The position numbers and the translations under genes were made by a program. Of a stretch of DNA of 5,591 bases, positions 1 through 4,346 are shown one piece after another. How positions within the stretch are numbered: the stretch's first letter is position 1; every line of letters begins with the position of its first letter. This DNA comes from Xanthobacteraceae bacterium. Its GTDB lineage: Bacteria > Pseudomonadota > Alphaproteobacteria > Rhizobiales > Xanthobacteraceae. The notes beneath the pieces are model-generated. The model was not told where the DNA came from. It made no database searches and saw only the letters and a program-made list of their open reading frames with translations. The stretch is taken from the NCBI GenBank assembly GCA_025929595.1, contig JAICQA010000191.1, positions 1 to 5,591 on the forward strand. The letters run 5' to 3'.

Positions 1-187
1 CGTTGTCGACCGTTTGTTGCGCCTTCGCCTTCCAGGCGGCGTGGGCAGTCGCGTAATTGGGATAGATCCCGACAATATCCAGTTTTTCGAGATCGCGGAA
101 CTGCGTGCTGTCGAGGCTGACAAGTTCGCCCCCGAAGACGAGATGCGGAAGCTGTTTTTGCGCTGCTTTGCCGGCCGGCTGGTTCAT
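1..187 (-). CDS. DUF4170 family protein, 3' part outside the window
   Basis: Translating the minus strand from the ATG at 187 gives 62 residues that run off the left edge. They begin MNQPAGKAAQ and contain LPHLVFGGEL (13-22), then LDIVGIYPNYATAHAAWKAK (36-55). These are the hallmarks I recall for DUF4170, a short alphaproteobacterial family of unknown function; the usual next stretch (TVDNA...) is just starting at the edge. The start is supported by AGGTGG (complement of 195-200), 7 bases upstream of the ATG. The gene lies 37 bases downstream of the CysQ-like phosphatase on the same strand, so the two are probably one transcript. No signal peptide or membrane segment is visible. From memory of related genomes, lipid A/Kdo genes (a DUF374 acyltransferase, waaA, lpxK) often follow in this order. 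They would lie beyond the left edge and cannot be verified here. Family assignment is fairly secure; function is unknown. Confidence 0.85.
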   Translation of the reverse strand, partial: MNQPAGKAAQKQLPHLVFGGELVSLDSTQFRDLEKLDIVGIYPNYATAHAAWKAKAQQTVDN

Positions 188-194
188 GATGGTA

Positions 195-200
195 CCACCT
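195..200 (-). promoter_or_regulatory. Ribosome binding site of the DUF4170 gene
   Basis: The minus strand reads AGGTGG here, a one-mismatch Shine-Dalgarno sequence 7 bases before the ATG at 187. It fixes that start. Confidence 0.6.
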
Positions 201-224
201 GAGTCGTTCGGAACTGGATCGCTG

Positions 225-1067
225 CTATGCGGCGGTATCTGCAAAAATCTTGCCGGCGACCGCAAGAGCGGCCGGGTGCAGCCCAAGACCGCATGCCAGA
301 AGCGGCGGGTGCTGTGCGCCGGGGTGACCATAGACGATATTCACGCCATCTGCGTCGGTAAGCGTCCCGCCGGCCTGGTGCAGAATGAGGTCCGCCGCCG
401 CAAGGTCCCAGTCGCGGCTGTTCCGGCTGGAAATCGCGAGGTCGATTTCGCCGGTCGCCGCCCGTACGAAACGGAGCGCCAGCGAATGAATGCGCGGCAC
501 GCTTTCGAACCGCAGCCGCCGTCCTTCGAGTTTTTGCAACATGAACGCCGGGCCTGCGATTCGCGCGCCCTCAAGCGCGCTTCGATGCGAAACGTGAATT
601 TTTGTGTCGTTCTTCGCCGCGCCTTTGCCCGCAACGGCGGTGAAAAGTTCCTCGGTCTCGGGCACGAACAGCGCGGCCGCGATTGGCCGTCCGTCCTCGA
701 TCAAGGCGACGGACACGGACCAGTCGGATTGTCCCTTGATGAAGGCGCGTGTGCCGTCGATCGGATCGACGACCCAGCGCCGCCGATGCGACGGCTTGCC
801 TTCGATCTCCGCCGATTCTTCGGACAGCCATTCATAGTGTGGCGCGGCCGCCGTCAGCCGCTCGCGCAAGAGCGCATCGGCCGCGATATCGGCGTCGCTC
901 ACCGGCGATTCCTTGCCCTTGATCCAGGTCTTCAAGCCCTTCGCGCGCATGCCGCGCGCGAGGCGTCCTGCGGCGACCGCCGCGTCGCCGAGCACGCGCA
1001 CGGCGTCTTCAGCTGTGATCTCATCGGAACGATTCTTGGCTAACGGGAGCTTGTCGCCGGCGGACAT
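225..1067 (-). CDS. cysQ: CysQ-like 3'(2'),5'-bisphosphate nucleotidase / inositol monophosphatase family
   Basis: This is a 280-residue, Mg-dependent, Li-sensitive type phosphatase of the inositol monophosphatase superfamily. Visible metal-site motifs, in order, are KESPVSDAD (52-60, the T-x-x-D-like motif with Ser for the usual Thr), WLSEES (80-85, carrying the Glu pair), WVVDPIDGTRAFIKG (98-112, the D-P-I-D-G-T signature with D101 and D104), and DWDLAAADLILHQAGG (219-234, with D221 as the C-terminal metal ligand). All expected ligands are present, so the enzyme should be active. The family member CysQ hydrolyses 3'-phosphoadenosine 5'-phosphate to AMP in the cytoplasm, clearing a by-product of sulfate assimilation. 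Some relatives instead use inositol phosphate or histidinol phosphate, and sequence alone does not settle the substrate. It is about 35 residues longer than E. coli CysQ, mostly at the N terminus. The ATG at 1067 has only a weak upstream ribosome binding site. The DUF4170 gene follows 37 bases downstream. Confidence 0.85.
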   Translation of the reverse strand: MSAGDKLPLAKNRSDEITAEDAVRVLGDAAVAAGRLARGMRAKGLKTWIKGKESPVSDADIAADALLRERLTAAAPHYEWLSEESAEIEGKPSHRRRWVVDPIDGTRAFIKGQSDWSVSVALIEDGRPIAAALFVPETEELFTAVAGKGAAKNDTKIHVSHRSALEGARIAGPAFMLQKLEGRRLRFESVPRIHSLALRFVRAATGEIDLAISSRNSRDWDLAAADLILHQAGGTLTDADGVNIVYGHPGAQHPPLLACGLGLHPAALAVAGKIFADTAA

Positions 1068-1182
1068 GGCTGCCGTCTAGGGCTCCGCGCGCGTTCCTGC
1101 AAGCGTGAATGTGCGGTGCTTTGCGCCTCGTCGTGCTGTGGCGCCACCGCGATTAAAACTTTCGCAGCTTTCCGGTGACGCG

Positions 1183-1205
1183 CGCTTAACCAGCCCCTTT
1201 AAGCG
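1183..1205. repeat. Perfect inverted repeat, possible operator
   Basis: CGCTTAA (1183-1189) and TTAAGCG (1199-1205) are exact reverse complements separated by 9 bases. Arm length and spacing fit the site of a dimeric regulator, and the position between divergent genes fits a shared operator. No regulator is encoded in the window, so the role is inference. It lacks a T tract and is unlikely to be a terminator. Confidence 0.4.
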
Positions 1206-1262
1206 GTCTCTGCGGATTTTCTGCCATGATCTCCGCAAGCCGGGACGGAAAAAGATTCCGGC

Positions 1263-1269
1263 GGGGGAG
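1263..1269 (+). promoter_or_regulatory. Ribosome binding site that places the DUF6101-like start at TTG 1276
   Basis: GGGGGAG lies 6 bases before an in-frame TTG at 1276. It is the best Shine-Dalgarno match near the 5' end of this reading frame. It decides in favour of TTG over the upstream ATG at 1105. Confidence 0.55.
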
Positions 1270-1275
1270 TCGAGT

Positions 1276-1863
1276 TTGAGGCGTCAGATCGCGGCAGGCG
1301 AAAGCCTGCCCGCCGGGTCGGGCCGCGCATGGCGGCTCGACCCGCGCAGCCTGCCCGTGCGCTTTGCAGCGGAAGATCGCTCGGCCGACGGCCGCACGCG
1401 GTTGATCGAACTCGACCGCGAGCGCGTATTGTTGACGCGTTCGGTGCGCGGCGTCCTCATGCGGCTCAATCTGCCGCTTTCAAATTTTCTCGGCGTCGCC
1501 ATGCGGCTATTGCCCGCGAGCGGCGACACCCCCGACGCGGTGGCCATCGTCCTTGAACATCGCGACGCCGCACTGAGCGTGCCGCTGCATGTCGCGTGCG
1601 AAACCGATCACCTGATCGCCGACTGGCAACTCTGGGCCAACATTCTGCGCAAGAAGCTGCTGGTGGCCGAAATTGACGGCTCGTTTCGCGAGCCGTTTGC
1701 GACGCTCGGGTTGCTGCCGGTGAATGAAATGATCCCGCGCCGGGTACGCCGCACGGCACTTCGCGTCCGCCGTCCAAAAATGTTGCGCAGACGTGTTGTT
1801 ACGCGCGACATTGCCGACATGCCGTCGCACGCCGGCGAGCGCGAGATCATCGCGCGCGACTAA
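1276..1863 (+). CDS. DUF6101-like hypothetical protein, TTG start
   Basis: From the TTG at 1276 this encodes 195 residues (MRRQIAAGESLPAGSGRAWR...). The character, the LDPRSLPVRF segment (21-30), the ADGRTRLIELDRERV segment (37-51) and the LPLSNFLGVAMRL segment (67-79) resemble DUF6101, an alphaproteobacterial family without known function. I assign it from memory of such proteins, so treat the name as probable. There is no signal peptide, no clear transmembrane helix and no recognisable catalytic motif. The middle is a mixed alpha/beta-looking region, and residues 155-173 are strongly basic (RRVRRTALRVRRPKMLRRR), which could bind nucleic acid or acidic lipid. The open frame continues upstream to an ATG at 1105 (252 residues), but that extension is low-complexity and lacks a ribosome binding site. 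The gene ends tail-to-tail with ubiA, sharing bases 1861-1862 of the two stop codons. The first 80 bases contain two strong stem-loops. Confidence 0.7.
   Translation: MRRQIAAGESLPAGSGRAWRLDPRSLPVRFAAEDRSADGRTRLIELDRERVLLTRSVRGVLMRLNLPLSNFLGVAMRLLPASGDTPDAVAIVLEHRDAALSVPLHVACETDHLIADWQLWANILRKKLLVAEIDGSFREPFATLGLLPVNEMIPRRVRRTALRVRRPKMLRRRVVTRDIADMPSHAGEREIIARD
1293..1310 (+). repeat. Stem-loop with GAAA tetraloop, 17 bases after the TTG start
   Basis: GGCAGGC (1293-1299) pairs perfectly with GCCTGCC (1304-1310) around GAAA, a GNRA-type tetraloop. Allowing C1311 to bulge adds two more pairs (1291-1292 with 1312-1313). It lies within codons 6-12 of the DUF6101-like gene. It may affect initiation at the weak TTG codon, or be a by-product of GC-rich coding. 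Confidence 0.5.
1314..1344 (+). repeat. Strong 13-base-pair stem-loop early in the DUF6101-like gene
   Basis: Bases 1314-1326 pair with 1332-1344 around the loop GCATG (1327-1331). Twelve pairs are Watson-Crick and one is G-U (1321-1337). It follows the tetraloop hairpin by 3 bases. The copies of AGCCTGCCCG at 1303-1312 and 1348-1357 bracket it, so the GGCAGGC arm at 1293-1299 could alternatively pair with 1349-1355. It lies in coding sequence (codons 13-23), so any role as an RNA element is inference. Confidence 0.55.
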
Positions 1864-2792
1864 ATCATCGAATCGAAGGCGAGGCCCGCGAACAGGATCA
1901 ACCCTGCGTCGCGATTGGAGCGGAACTGCATCAGGCAACGCGCCGGATCGTTCACTTCGAGCGTGCGGATCTGCCAGACCAGATGCAGGCCGAAGCCAAA
2001 CACGCCCAGTAGCGCGATTAATCCGCCGCCCACGAGTTCGATGGCGACGGTGATCAGCGCGACCGCGCCGCCATACAGGATCATCAGCGCCGTGCGCGTC
2101 TCGACGCCGAATAGCCGCGCCGTGGAGCGCACGCCCACAGCCGCGTCGTCGTCGCGATCCTGATGCGCATAAATCGTGTCGTAGCCGATCACCCACAGGA
2201 TCGCACCGGCGTAGAGAACGAACGCCGGAAAGTCGAGGCTGCCGAACACGGCCGCCCATCCCATAAGCGCGCCCCACGAGAAGGCGAGGCCGAGCACGAA
2301 TTGCGGCCAGTTCGTCACCCGCTTCGCGAACGGATAGAGCGCGACCACGATCAGCGACGCAATTCCGGTGCCGATCGCATACGCATTGAATTGCAGAAGA
2401 ATGATGAAACCGACCAGCGAAAGCGCGATGGCGAAGATCAGCGCCTGCTTCACCGTCACCTGACCCGACGGGATCGGCCGCGAGCGCGTACGCGCCACTC
2501 TCGCGTCGACGTCGCGGTCGATAATGTCGTTCCAGGCGCAGCCCGCGCCGCGCATGATGACGGCGCCGACGCCGAACAGGATCAGCAGATAAAGATCGGG
2601 TCCGGGCGCGTTCGCCGCGATGGCGCCGAGCGCGGTCGCCCACCAGCACGGCAGCAATAGCAGCCATGAGCCGATCGGCCGGTCGGCGCGCATCAGACGC
2701 AGATAGGGCACCGCCCAGAGCGGCGCGCTGCGGTCGACCCAGTTGCCCGTGGAGTCGGCGACCGGAGCGTGTGCCCGAGCGCCGTCGGTCAT
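1860..2792 (-). CDS. ubiA: 4-hydroxybenzoate polyprenyltransferase
   Basis: This 310-residue integral membrane protein joins a polyprenyl diphosphate to 4-hydroxybenzoate, the first membrane step of ubiquinone synthesis. Both aspartate-rich Mg/diphosphate motifs are intact. The first is NDIIDRDVD (88-96, pattern N-D-x-x-D-x-x-x-D), followed by RTRSRPIPSG (101-110). The second is YDTIYAHQDRDDD (204-216), followed by VGVRSTA (219-225). Hydrophobic segments suggest eight or nine helices, near 42-60, 66-84, 116-132, 136-153, 164-184, 188-204, 234-253, 255-274 and 295-310. It is about 20 residues longer than E. coli UbiA, mainly at the N terminus. The ATG at 2792 overlaps the TGA of the upstream four-cysteine gene by one base, which suggests translational coupling. 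The open frame extends upstream to 3392, but that part is a shadow of the upstream gene. The stop abuts the convergent DUF6101-like gene. Confidence 0.95.
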   Translation of the reverse strand: MTDGARAHAPVADSTGNWVDRSAPLWAVPYLRLMRADRPIGSWLLLLPCWWATALGAIAANAPGPDLYLLILFGVGAVIMRGAGCAWNDIIDRDVDARVARTRSRPIPSGQVTVKQALIFAIALSLVGFIILLQFNAYAIGTGIASLIVVALYPFAKRVTNWPQFVLGLAFSWGALMGWAAVFGSLDFPAFVLYAGAILWVIGYDTIYAHQDRDDDAAVGVRSTARLFGVETRTALMILYGGAVALITVAIELVGGGLIALLGVFGFGLHLVWQIRTLEVNDPARCLMQFRSNRDAGLILFAGLAFDSMI

Positions 2793-2794
2793 CA
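2790..2794 (-). promoter_or_regulatory. TGATG stop-start overlap coupling the four-cysteine gene to ubiA
   Basis: On the minus strand the TGA at 2794-2792 and the ATG at 2792-2790 share one base. Such overlaps typically allow the same ribosome to restart. No strong Shine-Dalgarno precedes the ubiA ATG (the sequence is GTGCTGCGGCAG), which supports dependence on coupling. Confidence 0.65.
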
Positions 2795-3295
2795 CTGCCG
2801 CAGCACGTTGCCGGTCAGCGTGTCGAAGACGCCGCTGCCGCCCGCGGTGCCGGCCGGCGGACCGCCGACATTTGACCCGCCGAGCGCGCCGGACAATCCC
2901 TGGCTCGGCGGCGGAGGAGCGGCGGCCGGCGGACCGGCTGCGACCTGACAAACCTTGGTCCGCATCTCGACTGCTTTCGTGTGGCCTTCCTGCGCGCGCT
3001 TGATCAGCTCGTCCGGAAAAGAGCACGCCTGCTGCCGGTCCTTCATGTATTTGATCATACGCGACTCGGCGCTGACGTAATTTTTCAGACGGCCGCAAAC
3101 TTCCGGCGCCTGCGCTTTGCGCTTGCCGGCGTCTTGCAGCGCCTTGCCATATTTCTCGACCTCGCCGCGCATCGAGGTGAAGTCGTCCTGGCACTTCGCG
3201 CGCTCGAACGGATCGGGCTGCTGCGCGGATACGTGCCGCGCGCCCGCGAAAGCGAGCATCGCAAGAACCAGGATGAGGACGTGACGGCCGTTCAT
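2792..3295 (-). CDS. Secreted four-cysteine hypothetical protein, translationally coupled to ubiA
   Basis: I do not recognise a named family. From the ATG at 3295 it encodes 167 residues. Residues 1-24 form a signal peptide: a basic start, a hydrophobic core (LILVLAMLAFAGA) and the site VSA before QQ, so export to the periplasm is likely. The mature part is charged and helical-looking (about 27-118) and holds four cysteines (C35, C67, C91, C116), an even number compatible with two disulfides. A proline/alanine linker (121-130) and a glycine-rich tail follow, ending FDTLTGNVLRQ. The start has GGAGA (complement of about 3306-3310) 10 bases upstream. Its TGA overlaps the ubiA ATG as TGATG, so the two genes should be co-transcribed and coupled. 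It is divergent from rsmE across 90 bases. A link to quinone metabolism or the envelope is only suggested by position. Confidence 0.8.
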   Translation of the reverse strand: MNGRHVLILVLAMLAFAGARHVSAQQPDPFERAKCQDDFTSMRGEVEKYGKALQDAGKRKAQAPEVCGRLKNYVSAESRMIKYMKDRQQACSFPDELIKRAQEGHTKAVEMRTKVCQVAAGPPAAAPPPPSQGLSGALGGSNVGGPPAGTAGGSGVFDTLTGNVLRQ

Positions 3296-3385
3296 GGGGT
3301 ATGCGTCTCCGGGACGTAGGCGTAACAAAAGCCGCACGGATCGGGCAAGATCGCGGCGGCCCCTTTCCAGCGCAGGGTAAAACCC
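3296..3385. promoter_or_regulatory. Divergent intergenic region before rsmE and the four-cysteine gene
   Basis: These 90 bases must carry promoters for both directions. An interrupted dyad is visible: GCCGC (3331-3335) and GATC (3339-3342) pair with GATC (3349-3352) and GCGGC (3353-3357) around a six-base loop, with a three-base bulge. On the minus strand, TTGCCC followed after 17 bases by TTACGC is a weak sigma-70-like candidate. AGGG (3374-3377) lies 8 bases before the rsmE ATG and serves as its ribosome binding site. Confidence 0.45.
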
Positions 3386-4141
3386 ATGGCAAGGCCCGAT
3401 TTCCGCACCCAAAGGCTCTTTCTTGACGCCGATTTGAAGGCCGGCGCCGAGATTCCGCTCGGGCGCGACCAGGCCAATTACGTCCGCAATGTCCTGCGCC
3501 TGTCTGCGGGAGCGCCGGTTCTGGTGTTCAATGGCCGCGACGGCGAGTGGCGCACGGCGCTGCAGGATGCCGGCCGCCGCGCCGTCTCGCTGTCCGTCCA
3601 ATCGCAGACGCGTGCGCAAACCGCTCCAGGAGAGCTTGCTTACGCCTTCGCGCCGCTCAAACACGCGCGTCTCGACTACATGGTGCAGAAAGCGGTCGAG
3701 ATGGGCGCAGCGTCGCTCACGCCCGTCATCACACGGCACACGCAGGTCGCGCGCGTCAATTTGGAACGCATGCGCGCGAACGTGATCGAAGCCGCGGAGC
3801 AATGCGGCGTGCTGTCGATCCCGCCCGTGCACGAACCGCAGCCCTTCGAACGCTGGCTCATGGCGCTCCCGCCGGACGCCACCCTAATCTTCTGCGATGA
3901 AGCAGCGGAGATCGCCGATCCGGTCGAAGCGTTGCGGGCTGCGCCAGACACACCGCTTGTCTTGCTGCTTGGACCGGAAGGCGGATTCGAAGAAGCGGAG
4001 CGCCGCGCGCTCATTGCCCGCAATCGAGTCATTCGTCTTTCGCTCGGTCCACGCATCTTGCGCGCCGACACGGCCGCAGTGGCCGCGCTCGCGCTTGTTC
4101 AGGCGGTGCGGGGCGACTGGCGCCAGGCTCGGCGAACCTGA
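3386..4141 (+). CDS. rsmE: 16S rRNA (uracil-1498-N3)-methyltransferase RsmE
   Basis: This 251-residue protein is close to the family length (E. coli 243). RsmE is a SPOUT-class enzyme that uses S-adenosylmethionine to methylate N3 of U1498 in helix 44 of 16S rRNA, acting on the small subunit as a dimer. The N-terminal PUA-like RNA-binding part covers about residues 1-75 (RLFLDADL, NYVRNVLRL, GDRI-like VLVFNGRDGEW). The trefoil-knot domain follows, with K92-x-x-R-L-D-Y-M-V-Q-K-A-V-E-M-G (92-107), EAAEQCG (135-141), LLLGPEGGF (193-201, cofactor loop) and LSLGPRILRADTAA (218-231, knot). All signature residues are present. The ATG at 3386 is supported by AGGG with 8-base spacing. It is divergent from the four-cysteine gene. 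The next gene starts 205 bases downstream, so read-through is possible but a separate promoter or terminator is likely. Confidence 0.95.
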   Translation: MARPDFRTQRLFLDADLKAGAEIPLGRDQANYVRNVLRLSAGAPVLVFNGRDGEWRTALQDAGRRAVSLSVQSQTRAQTAPGELAYAFAPLKHARLDYMVQKAVEMGAASLTPVITRHTQVARVNLERMRANVIEAAEQCGVLSIPPVHEPQPFERWLMALPPDATLIFCDEAAEIADPVEALRAAPDTPLVLLLGPEGGFEEAERRALIARNRVIRLSLGPRILRADTAAVAALALVQAVRGDWRQARRT

Positions 4142-4219
4142 AAAATCAAGCTCGACGAACGCGCTGCACACGGCAGCCGAATGAGCGCTTTACCTTGCGC
4201 TGCTCGCATGGAAACTTTC

Positions 4220-4282
4220 AGCCGGGCTCCGGCGTTATCCGGAGCTTTACAGCGCCTCACTTTCGTCGGGATTAGCCCGGCT
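4220..4282 (+). repeat. 9-base inverted repeat in the leader of the carboxylate-amine ligase
   Basis: AGCCGGGCT (4220-4228) and AGCCCGGCT (4274-4282) are exact reverse complements separated by 45 bases. The left arm shares bases 4226-4228 with the compact hairpin at 4226-4245, so the two structures cannot form fully together. The right arm can also form a four-pair mini-hairpin with CGGG (4267-4270). The 8-base direct repeat CTTTCGTC (4260-4267 and 4281-4288, 21 bases start to start) overlaps the right arm. The rest of the 4142-4346 gap shows only a small dyad (AGCGC 4184-4188, GCGCT 4197-4201). No riboswitch class is recognised. Confidence 0.4.
4226..4248 (+). terminator. Possible rho-independent terminator after rsmE
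   Basis: GCTCCGG (4226-4232) and CCGGAGC (4239-4245) form a perfect 7-base-pair stem around CGTTAT, followed by TTT. It lies 85 bases after the rsmE stop. The short T run makes it a weak terminator, and it competes with the longer-range inverted repeat 4220-4228/4274-4282. It might therefore be an attenuator for the next gene. Confidence 0.4.
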
Positions 4283-4333
4283 TTCGTCCGTTCAGCACAT
4301 TTCACGTTGCTTCGATTCTCGGCACTGCGCGGC

Positions 4334-4340
4334 GAGGAAA
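4334..4340 (+). promoter_or_regulatory. Ribosome binding site choosing ATG 4347 for the ligase
   Basis: GAGGAAA ends 6 bases before the ATG at 4347. An in-frame TTG at 4344 is only 3 bases away, which is too close, so the ATG is preferred. Confidence 0.7.
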
Positions 4341-4346
4341 TCCTTG

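Larger units (their letters stand above)
1068..1275. promoter_or_regulatory. Divergent intergenic region between cysQ and the DUF6101-like gene
   Basis: This 208-base stretch should hold promoters for both the leftward cysQ pair and the rightward DUF6101-like gene. It is less GC-rich in the middle (A/T-rich patches near 1152-1166 and 1199-1220) than the flanking coding sequence. It contains the inverted repeat at 1183-1205. A small hairpin (CGGAA 1246-1250, TTCCG 1256-1260) sits just before the ribosome binding site at 1263. I cannot pick a confident -35/-10 pair in either direction. An in-frame ATG at 1105 would extend the DUF6101-like gene through most of this region, but it has no convincing ribosome binding site. 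Confidence 0.5.

Noticed and set aside
105..1043. 312-codon plus-strand open frame
   Set aside because: It lies antisense to cysQ, whose protein has all family motifs. The plus-strand translation is Arg-rich with no recognisable domain, a typical high-GC shadow.
1186..1202. CtrA binding site in the divergent region
   Set aside because: The two TTAA half-sites are 9 bases apart, whereas the CtrA consensus requires 7.
1839..1855. Hairpin terminator at the end of the DUF6101-like gene
   Set aside because: GCGCG/CGCGC with a 7-base loop is only five pairs, has no T tract and is commonplace in this composition.
1507..2667. 386-codon minus-strand open frame
   Set aside because: It overlaps ubiA in another frame and the DUF6101-like gene antisense. 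Its composition is Arg/Ala-rich without motifs, while the competing frames have clear family signatures.
2793..3392. In-frame upstream extension of UbiA to a 510-residue protein
   Set aside because: The added 200 residues are an out-of-frame reading of the four-cysteine gene. The ATG at 2792 gives a normal UbiA length and starts in the stop-start overlap.
4335..4344. Hairpin hiding the ligase ribosome binding site (AGGA-AA-TCCT)
   Set aside because: A two-base loop is too short, and the usable stem falls to three pairs.
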